Source of the DNA: an uncultured Streptomyces sp. | GTDB lineage: Bacteria > Actinomycetota > Actinomycetes > Streptomycetales > Streptomycetaceae | NCBI RefSeq assembly: GCF_947488945.1 | Contig: NZ_CANLBS010000003.1 | Coordinates: forward strand, 124,001 to 188,000 | DNA: 64,000 bases | Direction of reading: 5' to 3' | Part shown: in pieces, positions 39,361-48,409 of the stretch | Layout: each line of letters starts with the position of its first letter | How positions within the stretch are numbered: position 1 is the stretch's first letter | Position numbers and translations under genes: made by a program | Notes under the pieces: generated by a model | The model's database searches: none | Told to the model about the DNA's origin: nothing | The model's input: the letters and a program-made list of their open reading frames with translations, nothing else

Positions 39361-40479
39361 ATGAGCCTGACCCTGAGGACCATCAGCCGCGAGCAGCATC
39401 TGGCGTACATCCAGAGTCTGCCGTCGGCCAGTCACTGCCAGGTCCCCGCATGGGCCGAGGTGAAGACCGAATGGCGCTCGGAGAATCTGGGCTGGTTCGA
39501 CAAGAACGGTCAGATCGTCGGCGCCGGTCTCGTGCTGTACCGCCAGCTTCCCAAGATCAAGCGGTACCTCGCCTACCTGCCCGAGGGCCCGGTCATCAAC
39601 TGGTACGCCCCGAACCTGGACGAGTGGCTGCAGCCGATGCTCGCCCACCTCAAGCAGCAGGGCGCCTTCTCCGTGAAGATGGGCCCGCCTGTGGTCATCC
39701 GCCGCTGGGACTCCGCGGCCATCAAGTCCGGCATCCAGGACCCCGACGTGAAGCGCCTGCGGGACGTCGAGGCGACCCACATCGAGCCGCGCGCCTTCGA
39801 GGTCTCGGACCGCCTGCGCAAGATGGGCTGGCAGCAGGGCGAGGACGGCGGCGCCGGCTTCGGCGACGTGCAGCCGCGGTACGTGTTCCAGGTCCCGCTC
39901 GCCAACCGCTCCCTCGAGGACGTGCTCAAGGGCTTCAACCAGCTCTGGCGCCGCAACATCAAGAAGGCCGACAAGGCCGGTGTGGAGGTCGTCCAGGGCA
40001 GCTACGAGGACCTCGCCGAGTGGCAGCGGCTCTACGAGATCACCGCCGTCCGCGACCACTTCCGGCCGCGCCCGCTCTCGTACTTCCAGCGCATGTGGAC
40101 CGTCCTCAACGCCGAGGACCCCAATCGCATGCGGCTCTACTTCGCCCGGCACAACGGCGTCAACCTGTCCGCGGCGACCATGCTCGTCGTCGGCGGCCAC
40201 GTCTGGTACTCCTACGGCGCCTCCGACAACATCGGCCGCGAGGTCAGGCCGTCGAACGCCATGCAGTGGCGCATGCTCCGCGACGCGTACGCCATGGGTG
40301 CCACCGTCTACGACCTGCGCGGCATCAGCGACTCCCTCGACGAGACCGACCACCTCTTCGGTCTGATCCAGTTCAAGGTGGGCACGGGCGGGGAAGCCGT
40401 CGAATACGTCGGCGAGTGGGACTTCCCGCTCAACAAGCTGCTCCACAAGGCTCTCGACATCTACATGTCGCGCCGCTGA
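39361..40479 (+). CDS. femX: FemX-like lipid II aminoacyltransferase
   Basis: A FemAB-family protein of 372 residues. In Streptomyces the FemX enzyme adds the first Gly to the LL-diaminopimelate side chain of lipid II, using Gly-tRNA (established knowledge). Visible are LPSASHCQVPAWAEVKTEW, the lipid/peptide-binding part, and LWRRNIKKADKAGVEVVQG, followed by the GNAT-like second domain with YDLRGISDSL and HLFGLIQFKVGTGGEAVEYV, typical of FemABX. ATG 39361 has GAGG upstream. It is followed after 109 bases by the racemase-like gene. Confidence 0.9.
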   Translation: MSLTLRTISREQHLAYIQSLPSASHCQVPAWAEVKTEWRSENLGWFDKNGQIVGAGLVLYRQLPKIKRYLAYLPEGPVINWYAPNLDEWLQPMLAHLKQQGAFSVKMGPPVVIRRWDSAAIKSGIQDPDVKRLRDVEATHIEPRAFEVSDRLRKMGWQQGEDGGAGFGDVQPRYVFQVPLANRSLEDVLKGFNQLWRRNIKKADKAGVEVVQGSYEDLAEWQRLYEITAVRDHFRPRPLSYFQRMWTVLNAEDPNRMRLYFARHNGVNLSAATMLVVGGHVWYSYGASDNIGREVRPSNAMQWRMLRDAYAMGATVYDLRGISDSLDETDHLFGLIQFKVGTGGEAVEYVGEWDFPLNKLLHKALDIYMSRR

Positions 40480-40588
40480 GCCGACGGGCGCGGGTGACGA
40501 CCACCGGCGCCGTTCGCTTCAATGGACCCATCCGCACGCTCCGTACTCCTCCGACACACCGCAGCCGAAGAAAGGTCCCGGGCCGGCC

Positions 40589-41620
40589 ATGGCGCTCTCC
40601 CTCTACGTCGACACCGCGCGCTGGCGGGCGCACCAGAAGTCCGTGATCGACCAGTTCCCCGATCTGGTGCCGGTCTGCAAGGGCAACGGCTACGGCTTCG
40701 GTCACGAGCGGCTGGCCGACGAGGCGATCCGCTTCGGCTCGGACATGCTGGCCGTCGGCACCACCTACGAAGCCGCGCGCATCAAGGACTGGTTCAGCGG
40801 GGACCTGCTGGTCCTCACGCCGTTCCGGCGCGGCGAGGAGCCGGTGCCGCTGCCCGACCGGGTGGTCCGCTCGGTGTCCTCCGTGGACGGCGTGCACGGG
40901 CTCGTGGGCGCCCGCGTGGTCATCGAGTGCATGAGCTCGATGAAGCGCCACGGCGTGAAGGAGGAGGAGCTGGGGCTGCTGCACGCGGCGATCGAGGACG
41001 TACGCCTCGAAGGCTTCGCGCTGCACCTGCCGCTGGACCGCACCGACGGCTCCGACGCGGTCGAGGAGGTCATCGCCTGGATGGACCGCCTGCGCGCCGC
41101 CCGCCTGCCGCTGCACACCATGTTCGTCAGTCACCTCAAGAGCGAGGAACTGGCCCGGCTGCGCCAGCAGTTCCCGCAGACCCGCTTCCGGGCCCGGGTC
41201 GGAACGCGGCTCTGGCTGGGCGACCACGAGGCGACCGAGTACCGGGGATCCGTCCTCGACGTCACCCCCGTCGTCAAGGGCGACCGCTTCGGCTACCGCC
41301 AGGGCAGGGCGGCGTCCGACGGCTGGCTGGTGGTCGTCGCCGGCGGCACCTCGCACGGTGTGGGGCTGGAGGCGCCCAAGGCGTTGCACGGCGTGATGCC
41401 GCGTGCCAAGGGGGTCGCCCGGGCCGGGCTGGCCACGGTCAACCGGAACCTCTCGCCGTTCGTCTGGGCGGGCAAGCAGCGCTGGTTCGCGGAGCCGCCG
41501 CACATGCAGGTGTCCATCCTGTTCGTTCCGTCCGACGCGCAGGAGCCTCGGGTCGGCGACGAACTGGTGGCGCACCTGCGCCACACCACCACGCAGTTCG
41601 ACCGGCTCGTCGACAACTGA
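40589..41620 (+). CDS. Alanine racemase-like PLP-dependent enzyme
   Basis: A protein of 343 residues with the fold-type III N-terminal motif VCKGNGYGFGHERLADEA, in which Lys31 would hold PLP. It is shorter than a typical alanine racemase and the C-terminal domain (about 210-343) lacks the usual catalytic-Tyr block that I would expect, though it has GDRFGYRQGRAASDGW. It lies directly after femX, suggesting a role in peptidoglycan precursor or D-amino acid supply, which is inference. ATG 40589 follows GAAAGGTCC. The dedicated alr of the organism is probably elsewhere. Confidence 0.78.
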   Translation: MALSLYVDTARWRAHQKSVIDQFPDLVPVCKGNGYGFGHERLADEAIRFGSDMLAVGTTYEAARIKDWFSGDLLVLTPFRRGEEPVPLPDRVVRSVSSVDGVHGLVGARVVIECMSSMKRHGVKEEELGLLHAAIEDVRLEGFALHLPLDRTDGSDAVEEVIAWMDRLRAARLPLHTMFVSHLKSEELARLRQQFPQTRFRARVGTRLWLGDHEATEYRGSVLDVTPVVKGDRFGYRQGRAASDGWLVVVAGGTSHGVGLEAPKALHGVMPRAKGVARAGLATVNRNLSPFVWAGKQRWFAEPPHMQVSILFVPSDAQEPRVGDELVAHLRHTTTQFDRLVDN

Positions 41621-41642
41621 GCCGTCCACCGCACAGCGACGG

Positions 41643-41667
41643 GGCCGGGACCTTCGTGGTCCCGGCC
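41643..41667. terminator. Bidirectional terminator
   Basis: Perfect 10-bp stem GGCCGGGACC / GGTCCCGGCC with a TTCGT loop, between the convergent ends at 41620 and 41673. Confidence 0.8.
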
Positions 41668-41672
41668 TCCGC

Positions 41673-43172
41673 TCATTCCGTCACCGTGCTCCCGGCGCCC
41701 CACTCGACGCGTGGTCCACGGACCGCTTCGGTCCCGAGGGACCGCGCCCGGCGCTCGGAACTCCCGAGGACGAACACGTCGGCAGCGCCGTCGAGCGGCC
41801 CGCCCGACGGATCGTCCGACCCGTCGGTGCGCACCCCGTCCCGTTCCGGCATCACGATGTCCCGCACCACCACCGCCACGAGGTACAGCGTGCCCAGCAG
41901 GTGCAGCACGATGGCGAGCTGGTAGCCGTCCTGCGGCAGGCCCTGGTGCTTGTCGCCACTGGTGGTGTAGGCGAGGTACTGCCAGATGCCGAGGAAGTAC
42001 ATGACCTCGCAGGCCTGCCAGATCAGGAAGTCGCGCCAGCGCGGCCGGGCCAGGGCGGCCAGCGGGATCAGCCAGAGGACGTACTGCGGCGAGTACACCT
42101 TGTTGGTCAGGATGAACGCAGCCACCACGAGGAACGCGAGCTGGGCGAAGCGGGGACGGCGGGGCGCGGCCAGGGCCAGGCCCGCGATGCAGGCGCAGAA
42201 GACGACCATGAGCAGCACGGAGGCCGTGTTCACGGTCTCGACCTCGATGGGCTTGCCGGTGCGCTGCGTGATGACGAGCCAGAAGGATCCGAAGTCGATC
42301 GAGCGTTCCTGGCTGAACGTGTAGAACTTCTTCCATCCCTCGGGGGCGGCCAGCATCACCGGCAGGTTGACCAGGAGCCAGGCCGCCGCCGCTCCCAGCG
42401 TCGCCATGAGGAACGCGCGCCACTTGCCCGCCCGCCAGCACAGCACCAGCAAGGGCCCGAGGAGCAGTACCGGATACAGCTTCGCCGCCGTGGCGAGGCC
42501 GATCAGAACGCCGAAGGCGAGCCCACGGCCGCGTGACCACATCAGCATCGCGGCCGCGGTCAGGGCGACGGCCAGCAGATCCCAGTTGATGGTGGCGGTG
42601 AGGGCGAGGGCCGGCGCGAGGGCGACCAGCAGCGCGTCCCAGGGGCGGCGCCGGTGGGTGCGGGCCGTACAGACCGCGACGACCACGGCGCAGATCATCA
42701 GCATGCCCGCGTTGACCAGCCAGTACATCTGCTCGCGCTGCTGGATCGGATCGGAGTCCGGGGTCAGCGTCAGCCAGGAGGCCACCTGCATGAACAGGCC
42801 GGTGAGCACGGGGTACTCGAGATAGGACATGTCGCCGCCGAGGCGGTCGAAATAGGGGACGAGCCCGTCCGAGAAGCCGCGGCCGACGAAGAGGTGCGGG
42901 ATGTCGGAGTAGCAGGCGTGGGTGTACTGGGAGCTGGCGCCGCGGAACCAGGCCCAGTTGTAGCAGGGGAGCTTCTGCACCATGCCGAGTGCGAACACCC
43001 CGATGGCGACCAGCGCGACGGTGCGCACGGCGGTCAGCGGGCCGCCCCCGAGCCGTGCGAACCGTCCCACCGGCCCGCCGATCAGCTCGCTTCCCGCCGC
43101 GGCGATCTCGTCCTGCCGCGTGGGCCGGACGACGGTCTCCTGATCCACGCTGGTCTCTTCTGCGCTTGGCAT
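41673..43172 (-). CDS. Polyprenol-phosphomannose-type mannosyltransferase, GT87 / DUF2029
   Basis: A polytopic membrane protein of 499 residues with about 10-12 hydrophobic segments from residue 50 on. The loop CYNWAWFRGASSQYTHACYS and YLEYPVLTGLFMQVASWLTL (with the Asp/Glu expected for a GT-C enzyme) are typical of DUF2029. The family transfers mannose or arabinose from polyprenol phosphate to lipoglycans. Start ATG 43172 is favoured over 43181. It lies next to the PBP gene on the same strand, 113 bases downstream, consistent with an envelope role. Confidence 0.82.
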   Translation of the reverse strand: MPSAEETSVDQETVVRPTRQDEIAAAGSELIGGPVGRFARLGGGPLTAVRTVALVAIGVFALGMVQKLPCYNWAWFRGASSQYTHACYSDIPHLFVGRGFSDGLVPYFDRLGGDMSYLEYPVLTGLFMQVASWLTLTPDSDPIQQREQMYWLVNAGMLMICAVVVAVCTARTHRRRPWDALLVALAPALALTATINWDLLAVALTAAAMLMWSRGRGLAFGVLIGLATAAKLYPVLLLGPLLVLCWRAGKWRAFLMATLGAAAAWLLVNLPVMLAAPEGWKKFYTFSQERSIDFGSFWLVITQRTGKPIEVETVNTASVLLMVVFCACIAGLALAAPRRPRFAQLAFLVVAAFILTNKVYSPQYVLWLIPLAALARPRWRDFLIWQACEVMYFLGIWQYLAYTTSGDKHQGLPQDGYQLAIVLHLLGTLYLVAVVVRDIVMPERDGVRTDGSDDPSGGPLDGAADVFVLGSSERRARSLGTEAVRGPRVEWGAGSTVTE

Positions 43173-43285
43173 GCCGCACATCCTGCCGTACGGCTCTGTG
43201 CGGCGGGCGTGGGACGGGCCGCCGGGAACGACGGAGCCGCCGCGCTCCGGGGGAGTGCGGCGGCTCGGTCAGCGGGTCCGCGCGG

Positions 43286-46030
43286 CTATCCGGTGCTGCC
43301 GCCCAGCCAGCCCGTGGTGCCTCCGGTGCTGTTGCCGTTGGAGCCGTTGCTTCCGTTGGTGGTGCCCTGGTTCGATCCGTCGGTGGCGCCCTCGTCGGAA
43401 CCGTCCGTCGTGCCCTGGTCGGTGCCCTCGGTGGTGCCCTCGTCGGTGCCGGTACTGGTGCCGCCGGTGTCGGGACCACAGGTCTCCCAGGCCCATCCTC
43501 CGCACGAGGAGGTGCTGGGCGACGGTGTGGGCGACGCGGTGGTCGGCGTCGGCGTGGGCGGCTTCGACTCCATGGACGGCGTGGGAGAAGGCGTCGGGCT
43601 CGGGGTCGGGCTCGGGCTCGGGCTCGCGCCGCCCCCGTAGACCTTCGTGCCGAGCGGCTGGGCCTTCGGGAACTCCACGGCCGGAACGCCCTTCAGCGCG
43701 CCCGCCATGTAGTCGTGCCAGATCTGGGCCGGGAACGAGGCACCGTGGATCTTCTCCTCACCACCGGTGCCGAACATCTTCAGGAATTCACGTTCGGTGT
43801 TCTTCTCGTCGTCGTCCAGCCGGAACATGCTGATGGCGGTGGAGATCTGCGGGGTGTAACCCACGAACCACGCCGACCGGTTGCCGTCGGTGGTACCCGT
43901 CTTACCCGCGACGTCCCGGCCCTCGAGCTGCGCCGGGGTTCCGGTGCCCTTCTCCACGACGTTCTGCAGCACTTCGGTGACGTTGTCCGCGATGTCCGCG
44001 TCGAACGCCGTCTTCGTCTTCTTCTCGTGCGAGAAGATCACGCCGCCCTTGTACTTCACCTCCGACACCGAGTACGGGTCGTTCTGCTTGCCGCTGGTCG
44101 CGAAGGTGGCGTAGGCGCCCGCCATCCGGATGGCACTGGGGGACGAGGTGCCGATGGAGTACGAAGGTACGTGGGAGTCGGCCATGAACTGGTCGTCCCG
44201 CAGACCGGCCGCCAGGGCCACGTCCTTGACCTTGTCCGTGCCGACGTCCATGCCGAGCTGCACGTACGGGGAGTTCGCGGACTCCTGCATGGCGTACCGC
44301 AGGTCGATGTCTCCGTAGTCGTGGCCGCCGTCATTGGTCTGCAGCCACTGCTCCCCCTCCTCGTTCTCCCAGATCTGGCCGTCGTAGTCCTTGATCTTCA
44401 GTTTGTTGTCACCGTTGTAGACGCTCTTCGGTGAGACCGGGGTGCGCTCCGAGCCGCTCTGCTCGGGGCCCAGGTCCGGGTCGCGCTTTCCGTACTTCAT
44501 GGCGGCGGCGAGCACGAACGGTTTGAAGGTCGAGCCGACCTGAGCGCCGGTGGCGTCCGCGTTGTTGGTGTAGTGCTTGGTGGCGTCCTGGCCACCGTAG
44601 ATCGCGATGATGGCACCGGTCTTCGCGTCGATCGACGCCCCGCCGAACTGGACGTGAGTGTCCTTGGTAGGACGCTTCTTGGGGTCGATCTTCGCCTTGT
44701 AGACCTTGTCCACGGCGGCGGTGAGCTCGTCCACCTTCTTCTTGTCGAAGGTGGTCCTGATCTCGTAGCCGCCCTGGGCCAGCTTGGTGGCGTCGATGTC
44801 CCGGTCGTTGTTGTTGAGGAAGTACGTCTTGGCCAGATCGACCAGGTAACCGGTCTGGCCTCCGAGCTGGGCGCTCTTCTTCGGTGCCTGCGGCATCGGG
44901 AACTCGGTGTACTTGGCGCGCTCCGCGGCCGAGAGCCTGCCGTCCTTGACCTCTTCGTCGAGGATCCACTTCCAGCGCCGCTCCGCGCGCTCCTTGTTCT
45001 TGGCGGCCGTCGCCTGCACCGAGTCGACCTCGGGCACACCGGCCGGGTCGTAGTAGCCGGCGCCCTTCAGCAGGGTGGCAAGGAACGCGCACTCGCTCGG
45101 ATTGAGCTTGCTGGCGTCCTTGTTGTAGTACGTGCGGGCCGCCGCCTGCAGACCGGAAGCACCGCGGCCGTAGTAGGAGACGTTGAGGTAGCCGGCCATC
45201 ACGTCTTCCTTGTCCATGCTCGTGCCGACCTTGAGCGTGATGAAGAGTTCCTTGAACTTCCGGCTGATCGTCTGCTCCTGCGTCAGCATGGAGTTCTTGA
45301 CGAACTGCTGGGTGATGGTCGAGCCGCCCTGCACCTCACCTCCCGTCGCCATGTTGTAGAAGGCGCGGGCGATGCCCATCGGGTCGATGCCCTTGTCGTC
45401 GTCGAAGGACTTGTTCTCGGCCGAGATGACGGCGTTGCGCATCGCCTCCGGAATCTGGGCGTAGGAGATCTCCTGGCGGTTGACCTCACCACCGGTGGCG
45501 ACCATCTGGGTGCCGTCGGCCCAGTAGTAGACGTTGTTCTGTGCCTTGGCCGCCGCCTTCACGCTGGGCGGCTGCACCAGCGCGTAGGAGACTCCGGCGA
45601 CACCCATCATGAGACCGAGGAAGCCCAGGCAGAGGCCGGAAACGAGCTTCCACGAGGGCACCCAGCGCCGGAAGCCGTACTTGCCGCGCCGCGGATAGTC
45701 GATGAACCGCTTCTTGCCCGGTCCGCCGTCCCCACGGCCGTGACCGTCGGATCCACCGCCCCCGCCTCTGCGACGGCCGCCGCCCCCGCCGTGGCCGCCG
45801 GCGGCCGAGGCCGTCTCGGCACCCCGGCGTCGGCCACCGCGCTGGGCGGCCCTGCGGGCCTCGGCACGGCCGGCGTACGGGCGCTCCTCGCCCTGCGGGC
45901 CGGAAGGTGACGTGTCAGTGACGCTGCGTGAGGGTGCTGCGCGACGTCCTGCGGGCTGCTGGGCAGCCCTTCTGGCCGCGGCACGCCCCCCGTCTGACGA
46001 CTGAGGCGTTTTGCGACGGTGCTCGCTCAT
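43286..46030 (-). CDS. Bifunctional class A penicillin-binding protein
   Basis: A protein of 914 residues. A basic, Gly/Arg-rich cytosolic head of about 115 residues precedes one membrane segment (WKLVSGLCLGFLGLMMGVAG). The GT51 glycosyltransferase motif is ISAENKSFDDDKGIDPMGIA and GGSTITQQFVKNSMLTQEQT. The transpeptidase has SxxK in GSTFKPF, SxN in SANSPY and KTG in AGKTGTTDG. A Ser/Thr/Pro- then Gly/Asn/Ser-rich tail of over 100 residues (PSPSPTPSPTPSPTPS, then Gly-Thr-Asp repeats) extends past the catalytic domain and probably reaches into the wall. ATG 46030 follows GAGGAG. Confidence 0.95.
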   Translation of the reverse strand: MSEHRRKTPQSSDGGRAAARRAAQQPAGRRAAPSRSVTDTSPSGPQGEERPYAGRAEARRAAQRGGRRRGAETASAAGGHGGGGGRRRGGGGGSDGHGRGDGGPGKKRFIDYPRRGKYGFRRWVPSWKLVSGLCLGFLGLMMGVAGVSYALVQPPSVKAAAKAQNNVYYWADGTQMVATGGEVNRQEISYAQIPEAMRNAVISAENKSFDDDKGIDPMGIARAFYNMATGGEVQGGSTITQQFVKNSMLTQEQTISRKFKELFITLKVGTSMDKEDVMAGYLNVSYYGRGASGLQAAARTYYNKDASKLNPSECAFLATLLKGAGYYDPAGVPEVDSVQATAAKNKERAERRWKWILDEEVKDGRLSAAERAKYTEFPMPQAPKKSAQLGGQTGYLVDLAKTYFLNNNDRDIDATKLAQGGYEIRTTFDKKKVDELTAAVDKVYKAKIDPKKRPTKDTHVQFGGASIDAKTGAIIAIYGGQDATKHYTNNADATGAQVGSTFKPFVLAAAMKYGKRDPDLGPEQSGSERTPVSPKSVYNGDNKLKIKDYDGQIWENEEGEQWLQTNDGGHDYGDIDLRYAMQESANSPYVQLGMDVGTDKVKDVALAAGLRDDQFMADSHVPSYSIGTSSPSAIRMAGAYATFATSGKQNDPYSVSEVKYKGGVIFSHEKKTKTAFDADIADNVTEVLQNVVEKGTGTPAQLEGRDVAGKTGTTDGNRSAWFVGYTPQISTAISMFRLDDDEKNTEREFLKMFGTGGEEKIHGASFPAQIWHDYMAGALKGVPAVEFPKAQPLGTKVYGGGASPSPSPTPSPTPSPTPSMESKPPTPTPTTASPTPSPSTSSCGGWAWETCGPDTGGTSTGTDEGTTEGTDQGTTDGSDEGATDGSNQGTTNGSNGSNGNSTGGTTGWLGGSTG

Positions 46031-46303
46031 CGAACGACTACTCCTCGGGCAGGCGAGAGCGCCTGGAAGCGGCAGGTGAGATCCGGTCCCCCCGAATGAC
46101 GGACGAACCCCGCGGAAGGACCCTCCGCGGCACATCCGGCAGTCCGCGATGTCTGACGCCCGGCGGCGTAGCGCGGTTCCCGGTGATCTGCATGCCGGAC
46201 AGACTACGCACGGTCAAAACCCGCCTAGGGCCGAACTTCACCCCAAACACCGCAAGTCGCTCCTGAGGAATTCAGGATGTGACGCCGTTCACGAGACCCG
46301 GTC

Positions 46304-46332
46304 TTGTCGAAGTGCTTCTTCCGATCTATCGT
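46304..46332 (+). promoter_or_regulatory. Probable sigma-70-type promoter of padR-ino1
   Basis: TTGTCG at 46304-46309 and TATCGT at 46327-46332 are separated by 17 bases, a good fit to Streptomyces housekeeping promoters. The palindromic operator begins 1 base after the -10 element. Confidence 0.6.
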
Positions 46333-46333
46333 G

Positions 46334-46358
46334 CTGATGTATCGAGTCGATACATCAG
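46334..46358. promoter_or_regulatory. PadR operator
   Basis: A perfect inverted repeat with 12-base arms (CTGATGTATCGA) and a single central G. It contains ATGT and ACAT half-sites 11 bases apart, the pattern bound by PadR-family repressors. It lies just after a -10-like element and 83 bases before the padR start. Confidence 0.8.
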
Positions 46359-46440
46359 CGCGGCATAAGTTCGGCATAAGCTCGGAAGCGGTTCGACCAC
46401 CAGAGCACCCCCTGGGTGCCTCAACACGGAGGAGGCGAAG

Positions 46441-47145
46441 GTGAGCAGACGCTCCGGCATCCTCGAATTCGCCGTTCTCGGTCTGCTTCGCGAGTCCCCC
46501 ATGCACGGTTACGAGCTGCGGAAACGGCTCAACACCTCGCTGGGCATCTTCCGCGCCTTCAGCTACGGCACCCTGTATCCCTGCCTCAAGACGCTGGTCA
46601 CCAGTGGCTGGTTGATCGAGGAGCCGGGCGCCGCGTCCCCCGAACTTCCCTCCGGGCCAGGGCGGTCGACCGCTCCCGCGTCTTCACTCGCGGGGCGTCG
46701 GGCCAAGATCGTCTACCGGTTGACGGCGGAAGGTAAGGAGCACTTCGAGGAGTTGCTCTCGCACACCGGCCCCGACGCCTGGGAGGACGAGCACTTCGCA
46801 GCACGCTTCGCCTTCTTCGGTCAGACGGAACGCGAAGTGCGGATGCGCGTCCTCGAAGGACGCCGTAGCCGGCTGGAGGAGCGTCTGGAGAAGATGCGTG
46901 CCTCACTCGCCCGCACCCGTGAACGACTCGACGACTACACACTTGAGCTGCAGCGGCACGGCATGGAATCCGTGGAGCGCGAAGTGCGCTGGCTGAACGA
47001 GCTCATCGAGAGCGAGCGCTCGGGCAGGGACCGGAGACGGTCCTCGTCCGACGACTCCCCTCAGCAGGAACCAACGCAAGAGACGGGCGGCCTGCCCCGG
47101 TCCCGGGATGACTCCCCGCCGGATCCGTCCGACACCGCCAACTGA
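46441..47145 (+). CDS. PadR family transcriptional regulator
   Basis: A protein of 234 residues. The winged HTH (1-95) begins SGILEFAVLGLLRESPMHGY and contains SYGTLYPCLKTLVTSGWLIE. The C-terminal part (about 120-190) is a long helical, coiled-coil dimerisation domain (RRSRLEERLEKMRASLARTR), followed by a disordered acidic tail. GTG 46441 follows GGAGGCGAAG. It is 61 bases upstream of the inositol phosphate synthase gene and probably in one transcript. A palindromic operator upstream indicates autoregulation. Confidence 0.95.
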   Translation: MSRRSGILEFAVLGLLRESPMHGYELRKRLNTSLGIFRAFSYGTLYPCLKTLVTSGWLIEEPGAASPELPSGPGRSTAPASSLAGRRAKIVYRLTAEGKEHFEELLSHTGPDAWEDEHFAARFAFFGQTEREVRMRVLEGRRSRLEERLEKMRASLARTRERLDDYTLELQRHGMESVEREVRWLNELIESERSGRDRRRSSSDDSPQQEPTQETGGLPRSRDDSPPDPSDTAN

Positions 47146-47206
47146 AGGTCCCGCACACCGCGGGTCCTTCGTCGGGAACACCGAGAACTAACAGGGAGCA
47201 ACCGGA

Positions 47207-48289
47207 ATGGGTTCGGTTCGCGTAGCCATCGTCGGCGTGGGCAACTGCGCCGCCTCGCTGGTGCAGGGCGTCGAGTACTACAAGGACGCCGATCCGGCCG
47301 GCAAGGTGCCCGGTCTGATGCACGTCCAGTTCGGCGAGTACCACGTGAGCGACGTGGAGTTCGTGGCCGCGTTCGACGTCGACGCGAAGAAGGTCGGCCT
47401 CGACCTCGCGGACGCCATCGGCGCGAGCGAGAACAACACCATCAAGATCGCGGACGTCCCGTCCACGGGCGTGACGGTCCAGCGTGGCCACACCCACGAC
47501 GGTCTGGGCAAGTACTACCGCGAGACGATCGAGGAGTCCTCCGAGACGCCGGTCGACATCGTCCAGACCCTCAAGGACAAGCAGGTCGACGTCCTCGTCT
47601 GCTACCTGCCCGTCGGCTCCGAGGTCGCGGCGAAGTTCTACGCCCAGTGCGCCATCGACGCCAAGGTCGCGTTCGTCAACGCCCTCCCGGTCTTCATCGC
47701 CGGCACCAAGGAGTGGGCGGACAAGTTCACCGAGGCCGGTGTCCCGATCGTCGGCGACGACATCAAGTCCCAGGTGGGCGCCACCATCACGCACCGCGTG
47801 ATGGCGAAGCTCTTCGAGGACCGGGGCGTCGTCCTGGACCGCACCATGCAGCTGAACGTCGGCGGCAACATGGACTTCAAGAACATGCTCGAGCGTGAGC
47901 GCCTGGAGTCCAAGAAGATCTCGAAGACGCAGGCCGTCACCTCGCAGATCCGTGACCGCGACCTCGGTGCGGACAACGTCCACATCGGCCCGTCGGACTA
48001 CGTGGCCTGGCTGGACGACCGCAAGTGGGCGTACGTGCGCCTCGAGGGTCGCGCCTTCGGCGACGTTCCGCTGAACCTGGAGTACAAGCTCGAGGTGTGG
48101 GACTCCCCGAACTCGGCGGGTGTCATCATCGACGCCGTCCGCGCCGCCAAGATCGCCAAGGACCGCGGCATCGGTGGTCCGATCCTTTCGGCCTCCTCGT
48201 ACTTCATGAAGTCCCCGCCGGTGCAGTACTTCGACGACGAGGCTCGTGAGAACGTCGAGAAGTTCATCGCCGGCGACGTCGAGCGCTGA
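47207..48289 (+). CDS. ino1: Inositol-3-phosphate synthase (actinobacterial type)
   Basis: A protein of 360 residues that converts glucose 6-phosphate to myo-inositol 3-phosphate with bound NAD. The N-terminal NAD motif is [13 protein letters not shown], and the family blocks [12 protein letters not shown] and KISKTQAV are present. In actinomycetes the product feeds phosphatidylinositol and mycothiol synthesis. It follows the PadR gene closely, so PadR may control it. A tandem pair of terminators lies after the stop. Confidence 0.97.
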   Translation: MGSVRVAIVGVGNCAASLVQGVEYYKDADPAGKVPGLMHVQFGEYHVSDVEFVAAFDVDAKKVGLDLADAIGASENNTIKIADVPSTGVTVQRGHTHDGLGKYYRETIEESSETPVDIVQTLKDKQVDVLVCYLPVGSEVAAKFYAQCAIDAKVAFVNALPVFIAGTKEWADKFTEAGVPIVGDDIKSQVGATITHRVMAKLFEDRGVVLDRTMQLNVGGNMDFKNMLERERLESKKISKTQAVTSQIRDRDLGADNVHIGPSDYVAWLDDRKWAYVRLEGRAFGDVPLNLEYKLEVWDSPNSAGVIIDAVRAAKIAKDRGIGGPILSASSYFMKSPPVQYFDDEARENVEKFIAGDVER

Positions 48290-48317
48290 ACAGCCCTGAC
48301 CGGCTGACGGACTCCCC

Positions 48318-48391
48318 GGGTGGGAGCGTCCGCGCTCCCACCCCGCTCACCGCCGAAGGTCCCCGGGTCGAACCCCCGGGGACCTTCGGCG
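48318..48391 (+). terminator. Tandem terminators after ino1
   Basis: First hairpin: GGGTGGGAGCG / CGCTCCCACCC with loop TCCG at 48318-48343. Second hairpin: 17-bp perfect stem starting CGCCGAAGGTCCCCGGG at 48351-48367, with right arm at 48375-48391. The second ends only 18 bases before the MFS start codon, so it could also sit in the leader of that gene. Confidence 0.8.
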
Positions 48392-48409
48392 TATGTGACC
48401 CTTGCTCAC

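Larger units (their letters stand above)
46031..46440. other. Divergent region between the PBP gene and padR
   Basis: A 410-base spacer. The padR side carries a promoter and a palindromic operator, annotated separately. The PBP promoter should lie in the left half. No gene is supported. Confidence 0.6.
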
